DNA from: Paenibacillus_L residui
GTDB taxonomy: Bacteria > Bacillota > Bacilli > Paenibacillales > NBRC-103111
Length of the DNA: 64,000 nucleotides
Direction of reading: 5' to 3'
Assembly: GCF_042677205.1 (NCBI RefSeq)
Contig: NZ_JBHTIU010000061.1
Coordinates: 1 to 64,000 of the forward strand
Within the stretch, counting starts at the first letter, position 1, and each line of letters starts with the position of its first letter. Made by a program: the position numbers and the translations under genes. Shown one piece after another: positions 53,087-61,302 of this stretch. Under the pieces are notes generated by a model. That model was not told the DNA's origin. It searched no databases and worked only from the letters and a program-made list of their open reading frames with translations.

Positions 53087-53959
53087 ATGGACATAAGACA
53101 GCTGCGGTATTTTATAGCGATAGTAGAAGAGAGGAAAATTTCCGCCGCTGCGGAGAGACTTCATATCTCCCAACCGCCGTTAAGCCAACAACTGAAGGCT
53201 ATGGAGGAGGAGCTAGGCTCCAAACTAGTCGAAAGAAGCGGGAAATTTCTCGAGATAACGGAGGCGGGCAAAGCCCTATATAAATATGCTTTACAGATGA
53301 CTCAGCTAATGGAAGAAGCCAAGTTGGAGGTTCGGGAAGTCGGGAATGGGGCAAAAGGAAGGCTGACGATAGGCATCAATACGTTTTCGGAAGCGAAGTT
53401 GCCGGAAATCCTCCGTCAATTCAAAGAACAATACCCCAAGGTGACCTATAAAATCCAGCAAAATGAATCCGCCCATCTCTGCAAATTGGTGAGAGACCGG
53501 GTCGTAGAGCTGGCGATTACCCGCTTGCCGCTGGAGCTGGACGACTTTTCCGTGCTCCATCTTCATACAGAGCACTTTTATTTCGTTGCCTCGCAACAGG
53601 AACCGCTCGATCGCGAAGTCTCGCTGGAGGAGCTTCAGCATTATCCGCTCATACTGCCAAGTACGGAGGGATTGGGGGTCCATTATTTGATTTTGGAGGC
53701 GTTCTCACGGTTCCATCTGCAACCGAACATCGTAGGCGAGTGCTCGGATATTACTCTGCTGATGGATTTAATTTCATCCGGCTTTTGCGCTTCTATTGTC
53801 CCGGAAACGATGCTTAAACGCCATCCGGGGTATGCTATCCAGGCTCACCAGATATCGGGGGCCAACCTGTCTGCCTCCGTCGGTTTAATCTGGTTGAAGA
53901 ATCATTACTTGTCCAAGGCCGCTCAAAATTTTATCGATTTAATTAAAACCAGATATTAG
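53087..53959 (+). CDS. LysR-family transcriptional regulator
   Basis: The 290-residue protein has the classic N-terminal helix-turn-helix (MDIRQLRYFIAIVEE, AAAERLHISQPPLSQQLKAME) and a two-lobed effector domain starting near residue 90 (KGRLTIGIN). It resembles CitR/YwbI-like members. A divergent lipoprotein gene and a following Nudix gene 12 bp downstream are possible targets. A ribosome site AAAAGGAG precedes the ATG. Confidence 0.9.
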   Translation: MDIRQLRYFIAIVEERKISAAAERLHISQPPLSQQLKAMEEELGSKLVERSGKFLEITEAGKALYKYALQMTQLMEEAKLEVREVGNGAKGRLTIGINTFSEAKLPEILRQFKEQYPKVTYKIQQNESAHLCKLVRDRVVELAITRLPLELDDFSVLHLHTEHFYFVASQQEPLDREVSLEELQHYPLILPSTEGLGVHYLILEAFSRFHLQPNIVGECSDITLLMDLISSGFCASIVPETMLKRHPGYAIQAHQISGANLSASVGLIWLKNHYLSKAAQNFIDLIKTRY

Positions 53960-53971
53960 AGGAGGCCGCCA

Positions 53972-54349
53972 ATGATTTCACAAGGTATCGTTATTCAAAA
54001 TAACCGAGTGCTGATGGTCAAGCAGTTTGTTCAACGAGGGGATATCGTATGGAACTTTCCGGGCGGAAAAATAGAGGGGAACGAAACCCCGGAGCAAGCT
54101 TGTATCCGCGAAGTAAAGGAGGAGACCGGATACGATATCCGGATCACGAAACGACTGCACGAAAAGAACGGGAAATTTACTTTTCTGGCGGAGCTTGTGG
54201 GCGGTGAACTTTATTTGGACACTGAGAATGAATCCAATCGGGATATTGTTGAAATTGCCTGGGTCCGCTTGGACGATGATAAGAAATTTGATTCCTATAC
54301 CGCGCCTATGCTTCAGTTGTGCTTTGCAGGCATGAAAAATATGATATAG
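53972..54349 (+). CDS. Nudix hydrolase
   Basis: The 125-residue protein contains a full Nudix box, GGKIEGNETPEQACIREV followed by KEETGY, near residues 30-53 (GX5EX7REUXEEXGU). It hydrolyses a nucleoside diphosphate derivative; the substrate is open. GAGGAGG lies just upstream of the ATG, and it follows the LysR gene by 12 bp, so they form an operon ended by a terminator at 54401-54432. Confidence 0.9.
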   Translation: MISQGIVIQNNRVLMVKQFVQRGDIVWNFPGGKIEGNETPEQACIREVKEETGYDIRITKRLHEKNGKFTFLAELVGGELYLDTENESNRDIVEIAWVRLDDDKKFDSYTAPMLQLCFAGMKNMI

Positions 54350-54400
54350 GTCATATGGAATCCAGCGTATCTTGCCCCTTGCCCATAAGCCTTACGATCC

Positions 54401-54432
54401 GACTCAATGGTCAAATCCGTTGAGTCTTTTTT
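54401..54432 (+). terminator. Terminator of the lysR-nudix operon
   Basis: GACTCAA and TTGAGTC form a 7 bp stem around a 12-base loop, followed by TTTTTT. The AT-rich region up to 54560 then carries two GTTAACTTT copies and probably the promoter of the next pair. Confidence 0.8.
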
Positions 54433-54574
54433 CGGTAAATCCTTTAGACTCATCCAGGGATATTTCGGTTAACTTTTGACTATATATGTAGTTAGAAGTT
54501 GTAGTTTTGTTTTAGTTTTCGCTTGCAGTTAACTTTCAGTTTTCTTAGAATAGGGGGTAAGTGAGGTGAAGTAC

Positions 54575-55255
54575 ATGGCCATAAGTGAAGCCGAAAGAAA
54601 GACATTTGAACGGGTAATTGCTGAGGTGGGAAGTGATCCGGAGAAAGCTGGAGTCACACTAAAAGTGCTATTTAATGTAATAAAAAAAACCACTTCAATA
54701 ACTATTGATCTTCAAAGCGAAGTGAAGAAGCTTCTTGATCAATACCCATACCAGGCGAATCATGCGTTAGTGCAGGAAGATTTGCAAAAACTCGGAGAAA
54801 TTTTGATGTGCGTTGCTCAGGAAGAAGAAGTAGGAAGAACTTATTCCACAGGGCAGTTGGCAAAGTTTTTCGGGGTTAGTATTACGACGATCAATAACTG
54901 GATAACCGGTAGACGGTTTATAGGGGTCGAACGAATGGAACGCAATAAGCAAGCACGTATTTCGGAAAATACAATCTGGATTTCGCCTACCGAAGAAAGA
55001 ATACCTGTTCGTGATATTGTAGAAATTTATGAACAAAAACAGAGAAGAGGGAATTCATCCATCTCTGACGATGGAGGGAATCTTAACCGTATCCGATACA
55101 TTATTGAAACCATTAACTATTTCGAGAAACGATATGGAAAGCCATATTCAGAAGTAATTGTAGAAAAAGGGAATCCTGATGATTCTGAGGATTGGATTTG
55201 GGCGAGGGAAGGGAAAGAATGGAAGTCATTACTTAAAGAGATAAAGGACTTATGA
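54575..55255 (+). CDS. HTH protein, putative antitoxin of a toxin-antitoxin pair
   Basis: The protein has 226 residues from the ATG at 54575 (GAGGTG six bases upstream; a GTG at 54566 is an alternative). A helix-turn-helix of MerR/excisionase type is visible near residues 90-115 (TGQLAKFFGVSITTINNWI). The C-terminal part is helical and charged. The stop overlaps the start of the next gene (ATGA). This pairing of a DNA-binding protein with a small partner suggests an antitoxin. I do not recognise its exact family. Confidence 0.6.
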   Translation: MAISEAERKTFERVIAEVGSDPEKAGVTLKVLFNVIKKTTSITIDLQSEVKKLLDQYPYQANHALVQEDLQKLGEILMCVAQEEEVGRTYSTGQLAKFFGVSITTINNWITGRRFIGVERMERNKQARISENTIWISPTEERIPVRDIVEIYEQKQRRGNSSISDDGGNLNRIRYIIETINYFEKRYGKPYSEVIVEKGNPDDSEDWIWAREGKEWKSLLKEIKDL

Positions 55256-55668
55256 TTGGCAAACCTGCTACAAATTTGGATGTGTTAATAAAAGCTTTTG
55301 GACATGCTATACATTCCATAAGAGACACTGACAGTACGGGCATGTCAAGCTCGATTTACGCCCAACGAGCAACCATAATTTTTTCTGACAATTCTAAATT
55401 GTATGTGACCGAAAAGCTGAATAAACAACAGATAATCGTAGAATACTGGTACGACTGGATTGCACCAGATGAGAAAACTGTCTGGGGAAAGTATCATGGC
55501 GAGCCGCATGAGGATAGAAGGTATCAAACGGTGACGGAACCATATCATGTTCATCCGCCAGAATATGCGAAGCTTACAAACAAGACAAGATTCCCTAATC
55601 ACTATTACAACGACTTGTTCTCTATTGTTGAAGGGATTTTTCTATTTCATCTGCTGCCCGAAAAGTGA
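55252..55668 (+). CDS. Small protein resembling TumE/DUF6516 toxins
   Basis: The 138-residue protein has an N-terminal strand-rich part (ATIIFSDNSKLYVTEKL, IIVEYWYDWI) and a conserved His/Pro-rich end (PYHVHPP, FPNHYYNDLFSIVEGI) like the FPHHKH region of TumE-family proteins, which are RNase-like toxins. It overlaps the upstream HTH gene by 4 bp and is followed by a terminator. Recognition rests on patterns, not a search, so the toxin function is tentative. Confidence 0.55.
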   Translation: MIGKPATNLDVLIKAFGHAIHSIRDTDSTGMSSSIYAQRATIIFSDNSKLYVTEKLNKQQIIVEYWYDWIAPDEKTVWGKYHGEPHEDRRYQTVTEPYHVHPPEYAKLTNKTRFPNHYYNDLFSIVEGIFLFHLLPEK

Positions 55669-55684
55669 ATATCTTATAGAAGCA

Positions 55685-55737
55685 ACGGGGCTTTCTCTGT
55701 ACTCATATCCATGGAATGAGAGAGCCCCGTTTTTTTG
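55685..55737 (+). terminator. Terminator after the toxin-antitoxin-like pair
   Basis: ACGGGGCT and AGCCCCGT pair, extended by TCTCT/AGAGA, and are followed by a run of seven T. Confidence 0.85.
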
Positions 55738-55746
55738 ACTCGAAAA

Positions 55747-55812
55747 TTAGACAGTATATTGACAAATTCAAAATGGTTCTGTTATGATGAATTTAGTCAT
55801 TATATTGTCTAA
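55747..55812 (+). promoter_or_regulatory. MarR promoter with two inverted operator copies
   Basis: TTGACA (55759-55764) and TATGAT (55783-55788) have an 18-base spacer. The 17-base sequence TTAGACAGTATATTGAC (55747-55763) recurs in inverse orientation at 55796-55812 with two mismatches. One copy covers the -35 box and the other the start of transcription, a clear arrangement for autorepression by the MarR protein. Confidence 0.75.
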
Positions 55813-55828
55813 AACGAGGGAGATACCA

Positions 55829-56395
55829 ATGGACTTCTACAAGGATTTATTTTTAATGCAGCAAACTTACTCTACACTTTTCTCGGTGACCAACAAGCTT
55901 CAGGTGCAAGGGGATCAGTACCTGCAGAGCTTGACGTCAAGACAGTGTATGGCTATGGTGGCCATCGTCCATTTGCCGGAAGGCGGAGCGACGCTCAATA
56001 ATATTGCGAGGAAACTGGGCACCACCAAACAGAGCGTCAAGCAGCTGATCGACATTTTGGAGAAAAAGGGCTATGTCAATGTTGTCCCCAGCAAGCAGGA
56101 TAAGCGCGCAGTCAATGTTGGAATTACAGAATCCGGCAAGCAAGTGCTCATGGAGTGCAGTGAAAAGTCGATTTACTTTTTCGCCGAAGCTTTTAAACAT
56201 TTCACTACGGAAGAGATGGAAATCTTGTGGAGCTTGTTGAAGAAGCTGTATCGTTTTGACGGTGAGGAGCAGAGCGGTTTTGAAGAGGAGATCGAATTCG
56301 AACGGGACAATCTGACGGAAGTTCAATCGAGAGCCATGAAAGAATTTGCAAGACTGAGAACGGAATCTGAAATGAAGAGGAGATCCAATGAATAA
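55829..56395 (+). CDS. MarR-family transcriptional regulator
   Basis: The protein has 188 residues from the ATG at 55829 (GAGGGAGA upstream). The winged helix reads TLNNIARKLGTTKQSVKQLID with the wing KQDKRAVNVGITESG. An unusually long acidic, arginine-rich C-terminal extension (residues 140-188) follows. It overlaps the damaged ABC gene by 8 bp, so it originally controlled an ABC export system that has since been deleted. Confidence 0.88.
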   Translation: MDFYKDLFLMQQTYSTLFSVTNKLQVQGDQYLQSLTSRQCMAMVAIVHLPEGGATLNNIARKLGTTKQSVKQLIDILEKKGYVNVVPSKQDKRAVNVGITESGKQVLMECSEKSIYFFAEAFKHFTTEEMEILWSLLKKLYRFDGEEQSGFEEEIEFERDNLTEVQSRAMKEFARLRTESEMKRRSNE

Positions 56396-56910
56396 CATTG
56401 TGACCGTTAGAAACTTGGAGAAAAGTTATGCTGCCAAAAAAGCCGTGGACGGTATCAGTTTCGTAGTCCGACAAGGGGAAATTGTTGGTTCTAACGGGGC
56501 GGGGAAGAGTACGACGATCCATATATTGGCCACTATATTAACGGCTGATCAAGGGGAAGTGACGATTCTGGGCCATTCTCTACCCCGGGACGCCAAGCAG
56601 GTCAAACAGGGGATTGGAATCGTCCCTCAGGATTTGGCCATCTATGAAGAAATGACCGCCTGGCAAAACGTGCGTTTCTTTGCGGGACTGTACCATCTTA
56701 AAGGAAAACAGTTGGAAAATCAGGTGAAGGAAGCCTTGGAACTGGTAGGACTCCCAGAAGGCCTATATGACACTGATTCAGGGAATAGAAAACGGGAGCG
56801 CCATGCTGGAGCACAAGGGGCAGTTTATCTATTTGCTGGCTTGGATTATTGGATTGTGGCTGCTGGGAAGCATGATTACGCGAAGGAAGATGAAGAAAGA
56901 AATGTATTAG
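56388..56910 (+). pseudogene. ABC export operon collapsed by deletion into one fused remnant
   Basis: The first part is an ABC ATPase N-terminus, but the P-loop region reads GEIVGSNGAGKST, three residues (such as LGP) shorter than normal. Homology stops near 56767, before the signature motif. From there a different frame to the TAG at 56908-56910 encodes LIQGIENGSAMLEHKGQFIY and LLAWIIGLWLLGSMI, the end of an ABC-2 permease. A large deletion has joined two genes out of frame. The 182-residue open frame to 56936 is thus a chimera without function. Confidence 0.8.
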
Positions 56911-56969
56911 CACAAAATTTACCCGGAACTCATTAGGGGCTCATTTCCTAAAGGGCTCTTTTTTACCCA

Positions 56970-57021
56970 TTGACTTCCTGTATGGAATAATGTTACAGTC
57001 ATTGTAGACCGACGGTCGGTC
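56970..57021 (+). promoter_or_regulatory. TetR promoter and operator
   Basis: TTGACT (56970-56975) with TACAGT (56994-56999) 18 bases later forms a fair promoter. At 57007-57021 lies the dyad GACCGAC-G-GTCGGTC, typical of TetR/QacR-type operators, over the expected start of transcription. Confidence 0.7.
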
Positions 57022-57043
57022 GATAATGGTGGAGGAATGAACA

Positions 57044-57712
57044 ATGAGAATTTCCAAAAAACCTGAAGAACGAAGAAACGAAATATTGGACGCTGCGGAG
57101 ATGCTGTTTACGACCCAAGGATACTCCAACACGACCGTTAATGACATTCTGAACAAGGTCGGGATCGCCAAAGGGACGTTCTATTACTATTTTCAATCCA
57201 AGGAAGAAGTGATGGACGCCATTGTTATGCGATTCATAGACCTGGGGGTGCAGGCAGCCAAGCAGATTGCCGCAAATCCTGATTTGCAGGCCCATGAGAA
57301 AATCTTTCAGATCCTGATGGCCCAGAAGCCTGACGCCGGCCGCAAGGAACAAATGATCGAGCAGCTGCATGAAGTCAACAATGCGGAAATGCATCAGAAA
57401 AGCTTGGTGGAGACGATCCTCCAGCTAACCCCTGTGTTGACGGAGGTGATTGAACAAGGAATAGCGGAAGGCGCCTTCCGGACTCCTTATCCGAAGGAAA
57501 CGGTAGAATTTCTGCTTGTGTCTTCCCAATTTTTATTTGACGAAGGAATTTTCGATTGGTCGCCCGAGGAATGGATGCAGAAAGCGTTAGCCTTTACCTA
57601 TGTAATGGAAAAGACTCTGGGGGCAGAGAGAGGCAGCTTTAGCTATGTTCTTGAAATGATCGGGCAAGGTCCGAAAAATATACGCGATAAAGGAGCGGAT
57701 TCCCATGAATAA
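57044..57712 (+). CDS. TetR-family transcriptional regulator
   Basis: The 222-residue protein has an N-terminal TetR DNA-binding domain (RRNEILDAAEMLFTTQGY, TTVNDILNKVGIAKGTFYYYF) and a helical ligand domain. It precedes a drug-type ABC exporter and has a dyad operator in its own promoter, so it is probably an autoregulating repressor of the operon. The last codons overlap the next small gene by 8 bp. Confidence 0.9.
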   Translation: MRISKKPEERRNEILDAAEMLFTTQGYSNTTVNDILNKVGIAKGTFYYYFQSKEEVMDAIVMRFIDLGVQAAKQIAANPDLQAHEKIFQILMAQKPDAGRKEQMIEQLHEVNNAEMHQKSLVETILQLTPVLTEVIEQGIAEGAFRTPYPKETVEFLLVSSQFLFDEGIFDWSPEEWMQKALAFTYVMEKTLGAERGSFSYVLEMIGQGPKNIRDKGADSHE

Positions 57713-57890
57713 AACCGAAGTGGCTGCCAAAGTATCGGAGAAATCAGGCGTAGGCCTCATGGAGTGCCACAAGGTCCTGGATGCTTTGGAGGAAGTGCTG
57801 AGCGAAGAACTGGCCCATTCTCAAGGTGTAAGCAATGCCTTGGATAAGGTGTACAGCGTGCTGCATTTTTTTAAAAATAAAAACAGGTGA
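57705..57890 (+). CDS. Small protein like the N-terminal half of HU
   Basis: The 61-residue product starts MNKTEVAAKVSEKSGVGLME, followed by CHKVLDALEEVLSEEL, the two-helix start of HU/IHF proteins. The DNA-gripping beta arm of HU is absent, replaced by a short tail. It overlaps tetR by 8 bp and runs into the ABC ATPase gene, so it is co-translated. It may be a dimerisation-only relative of HU or a degraded copy. A GGAG site lies just upstream. Confidence 0.6.
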   Translation: MNKTEVAAKVSEKSGVGLMECHKVLDALEEVLSEELAHSQGVSNALDKVYSVLHFFKNKNR

Positions 57891-58810
57891 TGGCCGTGAA
57901 CCCTATTATTGTGGTCAAAGATTTTGTGAAGAAATATGGGGATTTTACAGCGGTGGACCAGGTTTCGTTCGAGGTGGAAAGCGGGAGCATCTTTGCCTTC
58001 CTGGGACCGAACGGAGCAGGCAAAAGCACCACCATCAACACTTTGTGTACGATTATCGATAAAACCTCGGGAACGTTGCTGATCGACGGCAAAGATGTCA
58101 GCCGGGACAGAGACGAAGTGCGAAGTGTCATCGGTGTTGTCTTTCAAGACTCTACCCTCGACAGCAAAATGACGGTGGAAGAAAATCTGAAGATGCATTG
58201 TTATTTCTACGGCTTGCCCAAATCGGTCATGAATGAGCGGATCGACTTCGCCCTGGAAATTGTTGACCTCGTCGAATTGAAGAAAGCGATGGTCAGCACC
58301 CTGTCTGGAGGGATGAAGAGACGGGTGGAAATCGCCCGCAGCCTTCTGCACCTGCCTAAAGTGCTGTTCCTCGATGAGCCTACGACCGGTCTGGACCCTC
58401 AGACAAGATCGAATATTTGGGAGTATATCATCAAGCTGCAGAAGGAGAGAGACCTGACCATTTTCTTAACGACCCATTATATGGATGAAGCTGAAATCAG
58501 CGATAAAGTGGCGGTTATGGATCATGGCAAAATTATCGCCTTCGATACACCGAGCGCGTTAAAGCAGCGCTACACCAAGAACAAAGCGGACATCACGAGC
58601 ACGGATGTGCCGGGGTTGGAAGCACTTCTGACCAAATTTAATATAAGCTTCACTAGAAACGGCGGTTATCATTCGGTAGAGTGGAGCAATCTGCCTTCAT
58701 TGATGGAGGTCATCAGCGAGCACAGGCCAGCCATTCAAGAGCTGGAAATCAAGAAGGGGACCTTGAACGATGTGTTTCTCGAGATTACAGGAAAGGACAT
58801 AAGGGGGTAG
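57890..58810 (+). CDS. ABC exporter ATP-binding protein (DrrA-type)
   Basis: The 306-residue ATPase has Walker A GPNGAGKST near residue 43, the Q-loop FQDSTLD, signature LSGGMKRRVEIA and Walker B VLFLDEPTTGLD. It ends with the C-terminal domain (TLNDVFLEITGKDIRG) typical of DrrA-like drug exporters. The start is uncertain: ATG at 57890 overlaps the previous stop, and a GTG at 57896 has the better spacing from AGGTGATGG. It pairs with the permease 6 bp downstream. Confidence 0.92.
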   Translation: MAVNPIIVVKDFVKKYGDFTAVDQVSFEVESGSIFAFLGPNGAGKSTTINTLCTIIDKTSGTLLIDGKDVSRDRDEVRSVIGVVFQDSTLDSKMTVEENLKMHCYFYGLPKSVMNERIDFALEIVDLVELKKAMVSTLSGGMKRRVEIARSLLHLPKVLFLDEPTTGLDPQTRSNIWEYIIKLQKERDLTIFLTTHYMDEAEISDKVAVMDHGKIIAFDTPSALKQRYTKNKADITSTDVPGLEALLTKFNISFTRNGGYHSVEWSNLPSLMEVISEHRPAIQELEIKKGTLNDVFLEITGKDIRG

Positions 58811-58816
58811 GCTGGG

Positions 58817-59653
58817 ATGCGCATTATCGGGGCCTTATGGTTAAGAAATGTAAAGCTGTTTGTCAGAAACCGGGTGCAGATGATCTTAATTTTGATTATG
58901 CCGTTCTTTTATTTGTACTTGTTAAGTACCATTTTTCAAAGCACCCATGTCAGCAATCCGGTCAATTATGTGCTGGCCGGCATTGTGATTATCGTCGTCT
59001 TTCAGACGTCCCTGAATATAGCCACTTCCACGATTGAGGATATCGTCTCCGGGTATATGAAAGAAGTGCTGGTCAGCCCGGTCAAGAGAATACAGATCGC
59101 TCTGGGCCAGATCTTGTCCTCCACAACGATCGCCACCCTGCAAGGAATATTGATTCTGGCGGTAGGCTATCTGATCGGTATAAAGTATTCCTCTGCCGCT
59201 ACGCCGCTGGCGGTTATCGGATTTATGATTTTTGTGGGACTGGTATTTTCGGCCTTCGGCCTATTCATCGCCACATCGGTTAGAAATTCCCAGACCTTCC
59301 AGATTGTTTCGGTCGCCATAACGACTCCGATTACTTTCTTATGCGGCGTTTATGTCCCGCTCAGCCTGCTTCCGGATGGCTTGCAGTTCATCGCTCTATT
59401 GAACCCGATGACCTACGCTGCGGCTTTCTTCAGAGCATTGAGCTTGGAGAAAATGTCCTTGCCCGCAGATGAGCTAATCGCTGAACAGCTTGCATTCAAG
59501 ATAAACCACTTTGTCATTACGCCTCAAATCAGTATCCTCTTGGTTCTATCCTTCGGGCTGTTATTTTTATTGCTGTCCACCATCGCCTTTTCCAAAGTTG
59601 ATTTTTCGAGAATGAACCGTTCCAAAGGGAATAAAGATATTTTTCAGCAGTGA
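58817..59653 (+). CDS. ABC-2 type exporter permease (DrrB-type)
   Basis: The 278-residue protein has six hydrophobic segments and the ABC-2 signature near residues 170-190 (CGVYVPLSLLPDGLQFIALLNPMTY). It forms the channel for the upstream ATPase. Substrates of this family are drugs, lipids or polysaccharides; here the TetR control suggests a toxic small molecule. Confidence 0.9.
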   Translation: MRIIGALWLRNVKLFVRNRVQMILILIMPFFYLYLLSTIFQSTHVSNPVNYVLAGIVIIVVFQTSLNIATSTIEDIVSGYMKEVLVSPVKRIQIALGQILSSTTIATLQGILILAVGYLIGIKYSSAATPLAVIGFMIFVGLVFSAFGLFIATSVRNSQTFQIVSVAITTPITFLCGVYVPLSLLPDGLQFIALLNPMTYAAAFFRALSLEKMSLPADELIAEQLAFKINHFVITPQISILLVLSFGLLFLLLSTIAFSKVDFSRMNRSKGNKDIFQQ

Positions 59654-59741
59654 ACCTATTAGGATAAGGAGTTAAAATAAACCGGATGCTGATCCAACAT
59701 TAAGACAGATTCTGTATAATATTGTAAATCTATCTAAAAAT

Positions 59742-59770
59742 TTGTGATCGCCATTTTCGTGGGATATAAT
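59742..59770 (+). promoter_or_regulatory. Promoter of the TraB-family gene
   Basis: TTGTGA (59742-59747) and TATAAT (59765-59770) have a 17-base spacer, about 57 bases upstream of the GTG start. Confidence 0.7.
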
Positions 59771-59826
59771 AGATAGAGGCAATTATTATTGCTGCTGTCT
59801 ATTATTTTTTTGAGAGGAGAGTTTAT

Positions 59827-61221
59827 GTGAAAGGAAAGTTGTGGGGTAAGCTGGGCCGTGTCTTGACCAGCAGTTTGCTTGGATCGTCCATTATTCTGGG
59901 GAGTGCCTTATCCGCGCATGCCAACGATGAACCGGCCGTTCCGGACATCAGCCCATGGTCCGTAACCACCCTTAACGAAGGGGAGAAATACGGGATTTTC
60001 CCGCTGGGCTGGTACTTTGACGGAACCTTCCGGCAGGCGATTTCCGCTGATAAATTGCAGTCCTTGCTCAATGATACAGCCGCAAAGCTGGATAAGCTGG
60101 GACTAACCAAGAAAGGGGATCTCGAGCTTCCTTCCTCGACCGAGGCCGGAATTACCAGAGAAACGGTTGTTCTGTCCTTGTACGCTTTGTTGGCTCAATA
60201 TGAGCTGCCCGAGGCGTTCGAGATCGATAAATCCGACCCGATAGAATACTTACAGCAGAAAGGCATCATCGAAGGAACCGATCGCGGTCTGGAGCTGGAA
60301 CAGCTCTGTACGGTCGAACAGGCCACCGTATTGGCCAGCCGGCTTGTTCAATATACATATGACACCGCTCAAGGCGGAGCCCAAGGACTATTCTGGAAGG
60401 TGACTCACGGGGATAATACTCTTTATTTACTGGGATCAATTCATCTGGGCTCCCCTGAAATGTACCCGATGGATAAAGAAATCAGAGACGCCTTCGCTGC
60501 CTCCGACGATCTATGGGTGGAAGTGAATATGATGAACGATGATCCGGAACCGCTGAACTATTTCAATCAATTAATGGTATACAACGATGGAACGACCTTG
60601 AAGGATCATGTCTCTCAGGAAACCTATGAGAAGCTGCAAGAGGTTATTGAAATGCTGGGGCTCCCCGCCGATATATTCGACACCTTCAAGCCATGGGTCG
60701 CTGCGAACAACATATCGATGCTCCATCTGTCCAATTCCGTTGAAGATCTGGCTTTGGGCCAGGCTCTGGGTGTAGACCTATACTTCCTGCAGAATGCGCT
60801 TCTGACCGGGAAGCCGATTCATGAGCTGGAAGGCCATAAGCTGCAAGGAGATCTGTTCAACAACGTAGCTCCGGAAGTGCAGGAGAAAGAATTGAATGAG
60901 GTAATGGATGCCATCCTGAACCCGTCCGAAGACGACAATAGCGCCGAACAGTTCCGCCTGTGGCAGCAGTATTGGGCACAAGGGGATTTGGACAGCTTCA
61001 CCAAGTCTTTTATGGATTCCGAGGAATACGTCAAGAGTGAACCCGCTCAGCGTCTGTTCGGAGAACGGGACAAGAACATGGCGAAGAAGCTGGCTGAATT
61101 GCTTGAACAAGAAGGGGAACATACACACTTCGTTGTGGTGGGCGCAGGCCATTTTGTCATGAAGGGAATGATCGTCGACCTATTGAAGGAGAGAGGCTAT
61201 AACGTGGAGTTTATTCAATAA
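59827..61221 (+). CDS. TraB/GumN-family exported protein
   Basis: The 464-residue protein has a signal peptide (cleavage near ALSAHA-NDE, residues 30-36). A first region of about 180 residues resembles an SLH-like or S-layer-associated helical part (KLGLTKKGDLELPS). Then the TraB domain follows: LYLLGSIHLGSPEMYPM near residue 200, the ELEGHKLQGDLF region, and HFVVVGAGHFVMKGMIVDLL near the end with the second GxxH. Family members are metallo-enzymes or pheromone-binding proteins. The start is GTG at 59827 with GAGAGGAGAG upstream. It has its own promoter and terminator. Confidence 0.85.
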   Translation: MKGKLWGKLGRVLTSSLLGSSIILGSALSAHANDEPAVPDISPWSVTTLNEGEKYGIFPLGWYFDGTFRQAISADKLQSLLNDTAAKLDKLGLTKKGDLELPSSTEAGITRETVVLSLYALLAQYELPEAFEIDKSDPIEYLQQKGIIEGTDRGLELEQLCTVEQATVLASRLVQYTYDTAQGGAQGLFWKVTHGDNTLYLLGSIHLGSPEMYPMDKEIRDAFAASDDLWVEVNMMNDDPEPLNYFNQLMVYNDGTTLKDHVSQETYEKLQEVIEMLGLPADIFDTFKPWVAANNISMLHLSNSVEDLALGQALGVDLYFLQNALLTGKPIHELEGHKLQGDLFNNVAPEVQEKELNEVMDAILNPSEDDNSAEQFRLWQQYWAQGDLDSFTKSFMDSEEYVKSEPAQRLFGERDKNMAKKLAELLEQEGEHTHFVVVGAGHFVMKGMIVDLLKERGYNVEFIQ

Positions 61222-61243
61222 TTACGGATAGAGAGTAATAAAG

Positions 61244-61283
61244 AAGAACATCTTCGGCTCGACCGGAAATGTTCTTTTTTTCT
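61244..61283 (+). terminator. Terminator of the TraB-family gene
   Basis: AAGAACAT and ATGTTCTT form the stem, followed by a run of T. Confidence 0.8.
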
Positions 61284-61302
61284 TGCTTAAGATTATGCGG
61301 AG

